Shown: positions 1 through 9,301 of the stretch, one piece after another
Position numbering within the stretch: the stretch's first letter is position 1
Layout of the letters: the number at the start of each line of letters is the position of its first letter
Assembly: GCF_000516555.1 (NCBI RefSeq)
Contig: NZ_AZSJ01000004.1
Span: forward strand, 378,537 to 442,536
Length of the DNA stretch: 64,000 nucleotides
Direction of reading: 5' to 3'
Source: Afipia sp. P52-10
GTDB taxonomy: Bacteria; Pseudomonadota; Alphaproteobacteria; Rhizobiales; Xanthobacteraceae
The notes under the pieces: model-generated
What the model was told of the DNA's origin: nothing
The model's input: the letters and a program-made list of their open reading frames with translations, nothing else
The model's database searches: none
Position numbers and translations under genes: made by a program

Positions 1-154
1 GCGAAACATATGGCCGAAGCTGTTGAACGACATATGGAGTGTTGGGCCTGTGAGAGTCAGTCAAACCGGCGAATGTGGTAACGCGTGGCCATAGGCTGGT
101 CAAATGGCTGGTCAACTCGCGTGTACGGTCCGGACTACCCGGCATACGCGGCGC
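1..154. other. Window edge, no supported gene
   Basis: Plus-strand frame 1 is open from the window edge to a TAA at 79-81, which would be a 26-residue tail. It has no recognisable motif, so I do not call it. The motif CATATGG occurs twice (7-13 and 31-37). Nothing else is seen before the phosphatase gene. Confidence 0.3.
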
Positions 155-754
155 TCAACCGTATTTGCTCATCGCTCCGTTTGCGAAAACGTAGACGACG
201 CCCTGCTCGACCCGCAATTCGGAGACCTCCTCCGGTCGGGCGACGCCGGTCGCCACCATCAGCGCCCGCATCGTCCCGCCATGCGCCACCGCGACCGTAT
301 CCGCCGTCAGTTCAGCCAGCCAGGTCCGAAGCCGTTCAGTGACCGCGGCATAGGTTTCGCCGCGCGGCGCGGCCACGCCCCAGCGATCCTTGCGCCGGGC
401 CTCGAAGGCGTCCGGATCATGTACCTTCATCTCCGGCAGCGTCAGTCCTTCCCAGTCGCCCCAGCCGATTTCGCGTAACCGATGCTCGACCGCATATCCT
501 GTCGCCGGCAGGCCGAGCGCGCGGCGTAGCAGGTCCATCGTCGTTCGTGCACGGCTGAGCGGGCTGGATACGTAACCGAAGTGATGCGCGAGCCGCTCGT
601 CACGCGCGAGCAGTTCACGCAGGATGTCACCGGCGGCCGAGGCTTGCGCACGCCCCTTCTCGTTCAGGGGAATGTCCTTGCTGCCCTGGAAGCGGCCCTC
701 GGCATTCCAAGCCGTCTCGCCATGACGGATGTAATAGAGAATAGGCTTGGTCAT
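155..754 (-). CDS. Histidine phosphatase family protein (phosphoglycerate mutase-like)
   Basis: This is a 199-residue cytosolic enzyme of the histidine phosphatase superfamily. The RHGE motif at residues 10-13 carries the phospho-accepting histidine. A second catalytic histidine is in AHGG at about residue 158, and the acidic stretch LREIGWGDWEG lies between them. The ATG at 754 is chosen because RHGE then sits at the usual distance from the N-terminus and a TGAGG lies upstream. A longer frame to 781 would overlap the end of fabI. It lies 23 bases downstream of fabI and is probably co-transcribed with it. The substrate cannot be told from sequence: a phosphoglycerate mutase, a phosphosugar phosphatase or a cobalamin-pathway phosphatase would look alike. 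Confidence 0.85.
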   Translation of the reverse strand: MTKPILYYIRHGETAWNAEGRFQGSKDIPLNEKGRAQASAAGDILRELLARDERLAHHFGYVSSPLSRARTTMDLLRRALGLPATGYAVEHRLREIGWGDWEGLTLPEMKVHDPDAFEARRKDRWGVAAPRGETYAAVTERLRTWLAELTADTVAVAHGGTMRALMVATGVARPEEVSELRVEQGVVYVFANGAMSKYG

Positions 755-777
755 GGCCTCAGGCGTGCCCGGCGCAA

Positions 778-1602
778 TCAATCCTTCGCATTCGCCAGCG
801 TGATATCCGGCGCGTCCGGGCGTTTCATGCCGACGACGTGATAGCCGGAATCGACGTGGTGGATTTCGCCGGTGACGCCGCGCGACATATCGGAGAGGAA
901 GTAGACCCCGCTATCGCCGACCTCCTCGATCGTCACGTTGCGCTTCAGCGGCGCGTTGTATTCGTTCCACTTCAGGATATAGCGGAAGTCGCCGATGCCG
1001 GACGCAGCCAGCGTCTTGATCGGTCCGGCCGAGATCGCGTTGACGCGGATGTTCTTCTCGCCGAGGTCGGCCGCGAGATAACGCACGCTCGCCTCGAGCG
1101 CCGCCTTCGCTACGCCCATAACGTTGTAATGCGGCATCCACTTCTCGGCGCCGTAATAGGTCAGCGTCAGGATCGAGCCGCCATTCGGCATCAGCTTCTC
1201 GGCCCGCTGCGTCACCGCGGTCAGCGAGTAGCAGGAGATCAGCATCGTCTTGGAGAAGTTCTCCTGCGTGGTCTCCAGATAACGGCCGTCGAGCTGGTCC
1301 TTGTCGGAGAACGCAATCGCATGCACCACGAAGTCGATGGTGCCCCAAGCCTTGCGCGCCTCCTCGAACACCGCATCGAGCGTCGCCGGCTCGGTCACAT
1401 CACAATGACCGAGGACGATACCGCCGAGTTCCTTGGCCAGCGGTTCGACGCGCTTCTTCAGCGCTTCACCCTGGTAGCTGAGCCCGATGGTGGCGCCATG
1501 CGCCTGCAACGCCTTGGCGATACCCCAGGCAATCGACCGGTTGTTCGCAACACCCAGAATGATGCCGCGTTTTCCCTTCATCAGCCCCACAGTGTCAGAC
1601 AT
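778..1602 (-). CDS. fabI: Enoyl-[acyl-carrier-protein] reductase (NADH), FabI
   Basis: FabI catalyses the last reductive step of each fatty-acid elongation cycle, reducing trans-2-enoyl-ACP with NADH in the cytosol. The protein has 274 residues, normal for the family. The FabI-type nucleotide-binding start GVANNRSIAWGIA is at residues 17-29. The catalytic pair is Y159 and K166, spaced Y-x6-K as expected for FabI and unlike the Y-x3-K of classical SDRs. The ATG at 1602 has GAGGA 8 bases upstream. The phosphatase gene follows closely. The divergent neighbour is an ECF sigma factor, and no fabA or fabB lies in the window. Confidence 0.95.
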   Translation of the reverse strand: MSDTVGLMKGKRGIILGVANNRSIAWGIAKALQAHGATIGLSYQGEALKKRVEPLAKELGGIVLGHCDVTEPATLDAVFEEARKAWGTIDFVVHAIAFSDKDQLDGRYLETTQENFSKTMLISCYSLTAVTQRAEKLMPNGGSILTLTYYGAEKWMPHYNVMGVAKAALEASVRYLAADLGEKNIRVNAISAGPIKTLAASGIGDFRYILKWNEYNAPLKRNVTIEEVGDSGVYFLSDMSRGVTGEIHHVDSGYHVVGMKRPDAPDITLANAKD

Positions 1603-1804
1603 TTACATCCTCTTTCGAACCCGGATTCGGGCTCAGCCTTCCCGATCCGGCGTCGATATGCAGCAGGTGTAATGGCATACCCCCCCTTGGGCTTCAAGCC
1701 GCGCGCAGGAGCGTCAAATTATCCCCTAAACCGAAGGAATAGTAGTAGGCTCAAAGTGTTAGTCCTATTGGAACCGTTTATCCCCGTTCAATTTTTGGAC
1801 TGTC

Positions 1805-2293
1805 ATGATTGCCTTCCGCTCCAGCGTCGAAGCCATGATTCCCGCGCTGCGCCGCTATGCCCGGGCACTGACCCGGGATGCCGACATTGCCGACGATCTG
1901 GTCCAGGACACGTTAGTCCGGGCGCTGCGCGCCGAACGGTTGTTCCACGGCGGAGACGTCCGCAGCTGGCTGTACACCATCCTCACCAATCTCAACCGCA
2001 ATCGCCGCCGTTCGCTGGCACGGCGGCCGCTGCATACCGCGCTGAGCGATGAGGAAGCGGGCGCCAACGGTACCGAGGCCGAAGGCCGCGATATCGAACG
2101 CGCGCTGGCAAACCTGGTCGAGGAGCAGCGCTCGGCGCTGCTGCTGGTGATCCTGGAAGGACTCTCCTACCGCGAGGTGGCGGAGATTCAGGGGGTGCCG
2201 ATCGGCACGGTGATGTCGCGGCTGGCCCGCGCCCGCGCCCACATCAAGGCGACGCTCGATGGCGAGCGGGTGGCGTTGCGACGGATCAAATGA
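1805..2293 (+). CDS. ECF-family RNA polymerase sigma factor
   Basis: This 162-residue extracytoplasmic-function sigma factor has only the two domains expected. Region 2 (residues about 9-55) contains DADIADDLVQDTLVRAL, the core-binding and -10 recognition part. Region 4 (about 105-155) contains LEGLSYREVAEIQGVPIGTV, a helix-turn-helix that reads the -35 element. The ATG at 1805 is weakly preceded by GGA. A membrane anti-sigma gene follows after 54 bases, so the pair is probably one operon in which the sigma factor is held at the membrane until an envelope or oxidative signal. A GGAAC at 1770-1774 resembles a -35 box, but no matching -10 follows at the right distance. Confidence 0.9.
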   Translation: MIAFRSSVEAMIPALRRYARALTRDADIADDLVQDTLVRALRAERLFHGGDVRSWLYTILTNLNRNRRRSLARRPLHTALSDEEAGANGTEAEGRDIERALANLVEEQRSALLLVILEGLSYREVAEIQGVPIGTVMSRLARARAHIKATLDGERVALRRIK

Positions 2294-2347
2294 GCGCGAG
2301 GGCCAACGGAAACCGGTGACCTCGAGAGTACGAACTGGACGACGACG

Positions 2348-3124
2348 ATGAACGAACCGACCATGCCGGTTACCGAAGACGAACTGCATGCCTACCTCGA
2401 CAACGAGCTGCCGGCGGATCGCCGCGCCGCGGTCGATGACTGGCTCGCCGCCCATCCTGAGGACGCGGCCCGCGTCGCCGCGTGGCAATCGATGGGCGAA
2501 GCGCTGCATGCGCGTTACGACACCGTGGCCGACGAAGCGATTCCACGGCGGCTGGACCTGGACCACCTCGCCGCCAAACCGCGCCGCTGGATGATCGGTG
2601 TGGCCGCCGCCATCCTGCTCGCGTTTGCTGCGGGCGGCGGTATCGGCTGGTTCGCCCGCGCAGCCTCCGCTGCGGTCGCCCCCTCGGTCGATGCGGTGGA
2701 TACGGTGCGCGCCGATGCGATCACCGCACACCGGCTCTACATTGGCGAAGTGCGGCATCCGATCGAGGTGCGGGCCGAAGAAAACCATCTGCTGCCATGG
2801 CTGTCGCGGCGGATCGGCACCACCTTGCGCGCCCCGGATCTGTCCGGCTTCGACCTGAAGCTGCTTGGCGGCCGTCTGCTGCCTGGCCCGTCCGGACCTG
2901 CGGCGCTGCTGATGTATGAAAACGGCGCGGGCGAGCGCGTCACGCTTTATTCCACGCCGCTCAAGGCGGCGACGATGTCGTTTCGCTATCGCGATGCCGA
3001 CAAGTTCGCCACGATCCAGTGGACCTCCGACAACTATGGATGGGTGATCAGCGGACCGGCCGACAAGCCACGCCTGAAGCGGATCGCAATGGCCGCCTAT
3101 GAGCAGATGGCGGACAGACGTTAG
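2348..3124 (+). CDS. Membrane-anchored anti-sigma factor
   Basis: This 258-residue protein is the likely inhibitor of the ECF sigma factor encoded just upstream. Residues about 9-55 (DELHAYLDNELPADRRAAV and following) form the typical anti-sigma N-terminal domain. A single membrane helix lies at about 81-104, and the remaining 150 residues should be periplasmic. The family's zinc motif HxxxCxxC is absent: I find no cysteine in the cytosolic part, so it should not be a ZAS-type redox sensor. The C-terminal domain has no motif I recognise and would be the sensing part. Partner assignment rests on adjacency. Confidence 0.85.
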   Translation: MNEPTMPVTEDELHAYLDNELPADRRAAVDDWLAAHPEDAARVAAWQSMGEALHARYDTVADEAIPRRLDLDHLAAKPRRWMIGVAAAILLAFAAGGGIGWFARAASAAVAPSVDAVDTVRADAITAHRLYIGEVRHPIEVRAEENHLLPWLSRRIGTTLRAPDLSGFDLKLLGGRLLPGPSGPAALLMYENGAGERVTLYSTPLKAATMSFRYRDADKFATIQWTSDNYGWVISGPADKPRLKRIAMAAYEQMADRR

Positions 3125-3155
3125 CGGTTCTTAGAGAACTTCGTGAGGAGACGAC

Positions 3156-3180
3156 AAGGCCAGCCTCTCGGGCCGGCCTT
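3156..3180. terminator. Hairpin between convergent genes
   Basis: AAGGCCAGCC (3156-3165) pairs with GGCCGGCCTT (3171-3180) with one mismatch and a five-base loop. It lies between the convergent anti-sigma and Bug genes. No clear T-tract follows on the plus strand. Confidence 0.45.
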
Positions 3181-3190
3181 GCCCGCTCGC

Positions 3191-4173
3191 TCATTCCGGT
3201 TTGATCCCTGCCGCCTTCAGGATCGGCAGCAGACGCTGCTCCTCCTTGTCGCGAAACGCCGTGATCTCGGCGGCCGATGTCGGCCATGCGGTTGCGCCGA
3301 GCTCGGCGAATTTTGCCTTGAGGTCCGGATCGATCAACGCCTTGGTCGCGAGGTTGTTGATCCGCGCAACGAGCTCGGGCGCCATGTTCGCCGGACCGCA
3401 CAGCGCAGTCCATGACGTCAGTTCGTAACCGGGCAGCACCTCGGCCATCGCCGAGACATCCGGCAGCGCCGGCGAACGGGCCTTTGACGTCACCGCAACC
3501 GCCTTGATCAATCCGGCGCGGACATTCGGCAGCGAACCCGGAATGTTGTCGAACAGCGTATCGACGCGACCGCCGAGCAGATCGACCATCGCCGGACTTC
3601 CTCCCTTGTACGGCACATGCCGTACGTCGAGGCCGCCCATCGCGTTCATCATCTCACCGGACAGATGCAACGTCGTGCCAATGCCGGCGGAGGCGTAGGT
3701 GTATTTGCCGGGCTCCTTGTTGAACAGCGCCAGCAGTTCCTTCAGCTCCGCAGTCGGAATGTCCTTCCGCGCAACCAGAATGTTCGGCAGTTGCCAGATG
3801 CCGGTGATGAAGGTGAAATCGTCAGCCGCCTTGTAGGGCAGCTTCGCGTAACTGCCGATCGCGATCACGTTGGCGGCGATATTGCCCATGCCGACCGTGT
3901 ATCGTCCGGCGGGGCCTTGGCGATTGCATCGACGGCGATCGTCCCACCCGCTCCCGCCTTGTTCTCGACGATGAACTGCTGCCCGCTCACCTCGCTCATC
4001 TTCTGGCAGAAGATGCGCGAAAGCGTGTCGGTCGCACCGCCCGGAGGAAAGCCGTTCATGTAGCGGACCGTGCGCGTGGGCCAGGTCTGTTGTGCGACGG
4101 CCGCGCGTGGCGCCATCAGCGAACCACCGAACAGCATCAAGGCCGAGCGGCGGCTCATACGAGCCTTCGACAT
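3191..4173 (-). pseudogene. Bug/TctC-family periplasmic receptor, disrupted by a -1 frameshift
   Basis: Joining two frames gives an ordinary tripartite tricarboxylate receptor of about 327 residues. The 5' part (4173 down to about 3904) encodes a twin-arginine-like signal MSRRSALMLFGGSLMAPRAA and the family start WPTRTVRYMNGFPPGGATD, up to AIAKAPPD. The 3' part continues in another frame as YTVGMGNIAANVIAIGSY to the stop at 3191. The usual motif PDGYT is broken because the minus strand reads GACGATACACGG where GACGGATACACGG is expected: one G is missing near 3903-3904. Either the gene is dead or the base is a sequencing error. No permease genes are adjacent. Confidence 0.85.
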
Positions 4174-4357
4174 GCGTTCCTCCCAGCAATCATTGCCCGC
4201 CTCTTCGTGCGGTGCCTAAGTATCGTGGGTGCTCCAGGCGACCACAACCCTGCGACATCGCCAGGCTCCGCGCCCCGTTCCATGATCCGTTACAGTATCC
4301 GTGATTGTGTAACGCAGCAGCGGCGCGCGATAAGGCGGCAACCCGAAAGGAGCCTCC

Positions 4358-5077
4358 ATGAGCGCCAGCTGCGGACACCACGTCGCCTTCGACGGCGTCT
4401 CGGACGACTACAAGCGTCGGCTGTGGCTGGTCATCGCCATCAATGGCGGCATGTTCGCGCTGGAGATGTTTGCGGGCGCGCTCGCCGGCTCGCAGGCGAT
4501 GTGGGCCGACGCGCTCGACTTCCTCGCTGACGCCGCGACTTACGGCATCTCGCTTGCAGTCATCGGCATGCCGCTCATCGTGCGCGCGCGGGCGGCTCTG
4601 GTGAAAGGCTTGAGCCTGACCGTGATGGGCGCGTGGGTGCTGGGCTCGACCCTGTGGCAGGTGTTCGTCGCCGGCGTCCCGCGCGCGGAGATCATGGGCA
4701 GCATCGGCTTCCTCGCGCTGCTTGCCAACCTTGCCAGCGTCGTGATCCTGATGCGCTACAAGGACGGCGACGCCAACGTGCGCTCGGTGTGGCTCTGCTC
4801 ACGCAACGACGCCATCGGCAACGTCGCGGTGATGCTGGCCGCACTCGGCGTCTGGAGTACGGCAACCAAATGGCCGGACCTGATCGTGGCTACGCTGATG
4901 GCTTCGCTGTTCCTGTCGTCCTCTGTGCAGATCATCCGCCAGGCCCTGCGCGAAATGCGTCCTCTGGCGCAGGAGACCGGCCTCGCATCAGCGACAGCCT
5001 GCTGTGACCATGCTGGGCATGCCCATACCAATCATGATGCGCATGCCCATACGCACGCCCACCATCACGCACATTAG
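4358..5077 (+). CDS. Cation diffusion facilitator (CDF) metal exporter with His-rich tail
   Basis: This 239-residue inner-membrane protein probably exports Zn2+, Co2+ or a related ion in exchange for protons. Hydrophobic segments begin near residue 24. The CDF metal-site motifs are seen as ADALDFLAD (about 51-59) in helix 2 and CSRNDAIGN (about 147-155) in helix 5. The tail after about residue 214 holds 11 histidines in 25 residues plus a CC pair, a likely metal-binding extension. The protein is short for a CDF because it lacks the usual cytosolic dimer domain of about 80 residues, and the His tail takes its place. A ribosome site AAGGAG precedes the ATG at 4358. Confidence 0.85.
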   Translation: MSASCGHHVAFDGVSDDYKRRLWLVIAINGGMFALEMFAGALAGSQAMWADALDFLADAATYGISLAVIGMPLIVRARAALVKGLSLTVMGAWVLGSTLWQVFVAGVPRAEIMGSIGFLALLANLASVVILMRYKDGDANVRSVWLCSRNDAIGNVAVMLAALGVWSTATKWPDLIVATLMASLFLSSSVQIIRQALREMRPLAQETGLASATACCDHAGHAHTNHDAHAHTHAHHHAH

Positions 5078-5213
5078 AAATGGTTGTTCCGACTTCCGAT
5101 CGGTCGCATTGACTCGCCGTACGAACCCCATAAACAAGCCGGCGACGATAAACTGGCCCGCCGCCCAACGGCTGGCTACGACGCACCGCGTCGACCCGGG
5201 AGGATTGTCTGAG

Positions 5214-6182
5214 ATGAACCGCCGCGAATTCACGCTGTCGCTCGCCGCCGCTTCCGCACTCGTGGCGGGCGCATCCCGTCTGGCATCGGCTGCCGAGTAC
5301 CCAACCAGGGCCGTGAAGATCATCTGCCCGTTCGCTCCCGGTGGCTCCGGCGACATCTCGGCGCGGCTGTTCGCCGACCACTTCAAGACCGCGACCGGCC
5401 AGACGCTGGTGGTCGAAAACCGCACCGGCGCCTCCGGCGGCATCGGCGCTGCTGCCGTGAAAAGCTCCGATCCGGATGGCTACACGCTGATGCTGTCCAC
5501 CAGCTCGATCCTGATCGCCAACGAGCTGTTCTACAAGACGCTGCCCTACGATCCGCGCGACTTCGCAACGGTCGGCATCGTTGGCTCGACCGGAATGTTC
5601 ATGCTGGTCAACCCGGCGACGCCCTACAAGACGGTCGCCGAGTTCATCGCCTACGCGAAGGCGAACCCGAAGGACGTGCTGTCGGCGCACTTCAATACGT
5701 CTTCGCGGATCGGCGCTGCGATCTTCGCCGCGCGGGCCGGGCTGACGTTCAACGAAATCCCCTACAAGGACGTCGGCCAGGCCGTCACCGACCTGATCGG
5801 CGGCCGCCTCACCGTCGTCTTCCTCGACACGGTTGCCGCCGCGCAGCATATTCAGGGCGGCGGACTACGCGCACTCGGCATCACCACCGGCGAGCGCAAC
5901 AAGCTCTATCCCGACGTACCGGCGCTGGCCGAAACCTTCCCGGGCCTGGAGGTGTTCGCGTTCTTGAGCGTCAGCGCGCCCGCCAAAACGCCGCGCGACA
6001 TCCAGGAGAAGCTCAACAAGCTCGTGGTCGAAACCATTCAAGCTCCGGCGATCCAGCCGCGGCTCGAACAGCTCGGCCTGATCTCGAAGCCAATGGACCT
6101 CGCCGCCGTCGATGCGTTCGTCGAGACCGAGCGCAAGCGCTGGGCCGAGTATGTGAAGATCGCCAAGATCGAGAAGGAATAG
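5214..6182 (+). CDS. Bug/TctC-family tripartite tricarboxylate transporter receptor
   Basis: This is a 322-residue secreted solute receptor. The N-terminus MNRREFTLSLAAASALVAGASRLASA is a twin-arginine-like signal. The mature part starts EYPTRAVKIICPFAPGGSGD, the family's first binding loop, followed by VVENRTGASGGIG and SDPDGYTL. The ATG at 5214 has GGGAGG ten bases upstream. The frame stays open upstream, but that part is not signal-like. No membrane subunits adjoin it, so it is an orphan receptor that would need a permease elsewhere. It is not a close copy of the four tandem receptors at 45493-50255. Ligand unknown, probably an organic acid. Confidence 0.9.
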   Translation: MNRREFTLSLAAASALVAGASRLASAAEYPTRAVKIICPFAPGGSGDISARLFADHFKTATGQTLVVENRTGASGGIGAAAVKSSDPDGYTLMLSTSSILIANELFYKTLPYDPRDFATVGIVGSTGMFMLVNPATPYKTVAEFIAYAKANPKDVLSAHFNTSSRIGAAIFAARAGLTFNEIPYKDVGQAVTDLIGGRLTVVFLDTVAAAQHIQGGGLRALGITTGERNKLYPDVPALAETFPGLEVFAFLSVSAPAKTPRDIQEKLNKLVVETIQAPAIQPRLEQLGLISKPMDLAAVDAFVETERKRWAEYVKIAKIEKE

Positions 6183-6190
6183 CGCCGCGA

Positions 6191-6835
6191 TCAGGACGGC
6201 TCGCGCGCCTTACCTGGTGCCGCGAGCTTTTTCCAGCGCTCATTCTCCAGCAGCGTCGAACGCACCACGCTGAGTCCGGCGCAGCCGTCGATCGTCCGCA
6301 GCAATTGGCGCACATCGTCGGCGAGCGGCAACGGCATCCACGGACTCAGCGTGATGCGGGCGATGGCGGTCAGCGGAATCGGAAACGACTTCGTCTCCAC
6401 CGCTTCGTCGTCGCAGCGATAGACGATGCGGAATTCCTTCTCGTCGCGATAGGGGTAGCGCTTCAGAAACGGAAGCTCCTCGGCGCGCGGCGCCGTGTCT
6501 GCCTGCAGCTGGCCAATCTCACGATATCTCACCGGCCGCGCCATAAACCGCGTGTCGCCCTTGAACACGGCGAGCAGCTTGACCTTGTCGAACTCGATGC
6601 GCACGCCATCGCTGCCGTGCGAGAACACCCGCCAATGGTGATAGGTCTCGGGCACCTCGGAGAAGCACAGCGCCAGCACGCTCTTGAGCGATTTGCGGGC
6701 CTTGTACTGGGCCATGAAGTAGGCGTCGTTGCGATCATCCCACAATGCGGGACTGAGCAGCGTCACGGCGCGACGCTTCAACACGAAGATCGCGCTCGCG
6801 AGGTTGGTGTAACGATGCAGGATGGCCTTCCGCAA
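6191..6835 (-). CDS. DUF2971 domain protein
   Basis: This 214-residue cytosolic protein of unknown function belongs to DUF2971. The family pattern is visible: LHRYTNLASAIFVLKRRAVTL near the start, DDRNDAYF (about 33-40), then CFSEVPETYHHWRVFSHGSDGVRIEF with the conserved C and W, and KEFRIVY further on. Members occur in defence-associated and accessory loci, but here the neighbours are a Bug receptor and a DnaJ gene. The start appears to be TTG at 6835, with GGAG about nine bases upstream. No in-frame ATG lies near enough to replace it. Confidence 0.75.
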   Translation of the reverse strand: MRKAILHRYTNLASAIFVLKRRAVTLLSPALWDDRNDAYFMAQYKARKSLKSVLALCFSEVPETYHHWRVFSHGSDGVRIEFDKVKLLAVFKGDTRFMARPVRYREIGQLQADTAPRAEELPFLKRYPYRDEKEFRIVYRCDDEAVETKSFPIPLTAIARITLSPWMPLPLADDVRQLLRTIDGCAGLSVVRSTLLENERWKKLAAPGKAREPS

Positions 6836-6904
6836 ACCCTGTCTCCGCCTTCGATCGAATGCGACCGGCCGTCACATTGGCATCGGGCCTGATCTCATCA
6901 TGCC

Positions 6905-7888
6905 CTAACGCGGATTGTACGGCTTGGTCTCGCGCCAGCGCTGCATCAGCGCTTCGAGGTCGGCGTCATTGCCGTCCGGCAGCACGATCCGTGCGGTGAC
7001 GAACAGATCGCCCGGCTCCTTGCCCTTGACCGGCATGCCCTTGCCACGCAGTCGGAATGTTCGTCCGCTCGACGTGTTCTTCGGGATCGACAATTCCACC
7101 GCGCCATCCAGCGTCGGCACCCGCACTTTCCCGCCGAGCACGGCCTCATAGAGCGTGATCGACAGATCGCAGCGCAGATCGTTGCCGTCCACTTTGAACA
7201 ACGGGTGCTGGGCGATGACGATTGTGATCAGCGCATCGCCGGCGCGGCGGCCGGGCACCTCCTGCCCCTGGCCTTTCAGACGGATGGTCTGGCCGCTGGT
7301 GATGCCGGCCGGAATCTTGACGTTGAGCTCCTTGCCGGTCGGCAGCCGCACACGCTTCTCCGCGCCGTGCACGGCCTCCTCGAGCGTCACGCCCAACGAG
7401 GCATTGAGGTCGAGGTCGGGCATCGCCGACGGCCCGGCTTCGTACTCGAACGTATCGGCACCGCCGCGCGCGCCGCGCGCCGCGCCACCGAACATGCTCG
7501 ACAGGATGTCATCGAAGGCGCCGCCCCCGAAGCCTCCCGCGCCGCCGGCACCGCCGCCGGAGCGGAAGGTGAAGCTCTCGAAGCCGTCGCGCGAGGAGCG
7601 GGAGAATCCGCCCGCACCGCCACCCGGAAAGCCCTGGCCACCACCGGGGAAGCCTTGGAAGCGCGGCTTGCCCTCGGCATCGATCTCGCCGCGATCGAAC
7701 TGTTTGCGCTTCTCCTCGTCGCCGAGGATTTCGTTGGCGGCATTGACCTCGGCAAAGCGCGCAGCCGCCTTCGGATCGTCCTTGTTGGCGTCCGGATGGT
7801 GCTTCTTGGCAAGCTTGCGGAACGCGCTCTTGATCTCGGCAGCGCTCGCGCCCTTCTTGACCCCCAACACATCATAGGGGTTGCGCAT
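6905..7888 (-). CDS. DnaJ C-terminal domain protein (class II J-protein, CbpA-like)
   Basis: This 327-residue co-chaperone stimulates DnaK ATPase and delivers substrates. The J domain is at residues 1-68 with HPD at 31-33. A Gly/Phe-rich linker (about 78-150) follows, then two C-terminal beta-barrel domains ([15 protein letters not shown] and [11 protein letters not shown]). The CxxCxGxG zinc modules of true DnaJ are absent, so this is class II. The ATG at 7888 starts the J domain directly. Position next to the lipoprotein and pdxH genes matches an arrangement I recall from Bradyrhizobium. Confidence 0.93.
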   Translation of the reverse strand: MRNPYDVLGVKKGASAAEIKSAFRKLAKKHHPDANKDDPKAAARFAEVNAANEILGDEEKRKQFDRGEIDAEGKPRFQGFPGGGQGFPGGGAGGFSRSSRDGFESFTFRSGGGAGGAGGFGGGAFDDILSSMFGGAARGARGGADTFEYEAGPSAMPDLDLNASLGVTLEEAVHGAEKRVRLPTGKELNVKIPAGITSGQTIRLKGQGQEVPGRRAGDALITIVIAQHPLFKVDGNDLRCDLSITLYEAVLGGKVRVPTLDGAVELSIPKNTSSGRTFRLRGKGMPVKGKEPGDLFVTARIVLPDGNDADLEALMQRWRETKPYNPR

Positions 7889-8113
7889 TGCTCGTCTCTC
7901 CTTGCGGAAAATTCCCCAACAGCCGCTCCATCAGAACGGCTTTGTGGTCATGTGGGAAGTGCGTGGCATTTTTGCAACGGGTAAATGACCCTACGGAGGC
8001 AGCAAATCGGGGAGCCTCCGCTCCGTCTCGAAGCTGGTTCAGCGAGGGCCGACCGGAAATCGACCTTGGAGGGCTTGCGTCGTCGCCGCACGGCTCGCCA
8101 CCCCAAAAGGCGG

Positions 8114-8596
8114 TCAGGCCTTCCGCCAGGGTTTCAGGCTGCGCACTTCCCAACGGCTGTTGAACTTGCAGGCCTCGCCCTGCATCCAGGTCTCCGCCTT
8201 GTCCTTCACATAGCTCGCCAGGAAGTCGCGGCAGGTGGTGCCGTTGGCCGAATAGGCGTTGGTCAGCGGCGTCACGGAGCCACGCGCGCCGGTGTTCGGG
8301 TTCTCCCAGGGATGGCTCGCATCCTTGCCGCCCTTGGCGAGCACCTCCGTTGCTGCCGCCCGCGCATAAGCGAGATCGGCCTCGGAGGGCATGCCGGAAC
8401 TGGTGCTGACCCGCGACACCGAAGACGCGATCGAGCCGGTGATGTCCAGATCGCTCGCCCCGCCGAAGCCGGAGCCGAGCGGCATGGAACACCCGCCGAC
8501 CAGGGGCGCCGCCATCAGCATGGCGGCAGCGCAAACCGGCCGTACAAACGCCGATAGGCGGCCGCTCTCCCTTCCCATATAAGGAGGGTGAGGCAT
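8114..8596 (-). CDS. RT0821/Lpp0805-type surface lipoprotein
   Basis: This is a 160-residue predicted lipoprotein. A hydrophobic signal [14 protein letters not shown] ends in a lipobox (LVGGC), so the cysteine at about residue 36 should be lipidated and the protein anchored in the envelope. The body contains GARGSVTPL and [10 protein letters not shown], then WRKA near the end, a pattern I associate with the RT0821/Lpp0805 family. Function is unknown. The ATG at 8596 is preferred because AGGG lies ten bases upstream. A second ATG at 8578 has no ribosome site. It is divergent from pdxH, and the two 5' ends are only 42 bases apart. Confidence 0.75.
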   Translation of the reverse strand: MPHPPYMGRESGRLSAFVRPVCAAAMLMAAPLVGGCSMPLGSGFGGASDLDITGSIASSVSRVSTSSGMPSEADLAYARAAATEVLAKGGKDASHPWENPNTGARGSVTPLTNAYSANGTTCRDFLASYVKDKAETWMQGEACKFNSRWEVRSLKPWRKA

Positions 8597-8638
8597 CGGC
8601 TGAAAACCCTGCGAACGCAACTCGGGTACTCCAAACGC

Positions 8639-9280
8639 ATGACAGACACGACGACCAACAAGACCTCAACTTCGTTAACGTCCGGTGATTTTACAGCCGC
8701 CGAGGAGCCATTCGCGCTGTTTTCCGAATGGCTGAACGAAGCGTTCAAGTCCGAACCCGCCGACGGCAACGCGATGACACTCGCCACCGTCGACAAGGAC
8801 GGCATGCCGGACGCGCGCATGGTGCTGCTGAAAGGCTTCGATGCCGACGGATTCGTGTTCTACTCCCACATCGACAGCGCCAAGGGGCGCGAGCTGACCG
8901 CCCATCCGAAGGCGGCGCTGGTGTTTCACTGGAAGTCGCTGCGTCGGCAGGTCCGCATCCGCGGACCGGTCGAGACCGTGACGCCCGAGGAGGCCGACGC
9001 CTATTTCGCCACCCGCCCGAAACAGGCCCAGCTCGGCGCCTGGGCGAGCAAACAGTCGCAGCCGCTGGAAAGCCGCTTCGCCTTCGAGCAGCAGATCGCC
9101 AAATATGCCGCCAAGTATGTCATCGGCGAGGTCCCGCGCCCGCCGGGCTGGAGCGGCTGGCGGATCGTACCGGTGCAGATCGAGTTCTGGCACGACCGCC
9201 CCTATCGCCTGCACGACCGCATCGTCTTCACCCGCGCGACCGCAAACGACGCGTGGACCAAGACGCGCCTCTATCCATGA
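8639..9280 (+). CDS. pdxH: Pyridoxamine 5'-phosphate oxidase
   Basis: PdxH oxidises pyridoxine or pyridoxamine 5'-phosphate to pyridoxal 5'-phosphate using FMN and O2. The protein has 213 residues, the usual size. FMN-site motifs are [18 protein letters not shown] (about 62-79) and [27 protein letters not shown]. The C-terminal substrate-site signature is [18 protein letters not shown], and the end ARLYP-like TRLYP is typical. The ATG at 8639 is likely, although a GTG at 8588 is in frame and the AAGGAGG at 8581-8587 abuts that GTG too closely to serve it. An SDR gene follows after 21 bases. Confidence 0.95.
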   Translation: MTDTTTNKTSTSLTSGDFTAAEEPFALFSEWLNEAFKSEPADGNAMTLATVDKDGMPDARMVLLKGFDADGFVFYSHIDSAKGRELTAHPKAALVFHWKSLRRQVRIRGPVETVTPEEADAYFATRPKQAQLGAWASKQSQPLESRFAFEQQIAKYAAKYVIGEVPRPPGWSGWRIVPVQIEFWHDRPYRLHDRIVFTRATANDAWTKTRLYP

Positions 9281-9301
9281 CCGGAGCCGACCGTTAACCC
9301 C

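Noticed and set aside
1770-1788. EcfG-type promoter (GGAAC..CGTT) before the ECF sigma gene
   Set aside because: GGAAC (1770-1774) and CGTT (1785-1788) are present but separated by only 10 bases, whereas about 16-17 are expected. No CGTT-like box follows at the right distance.
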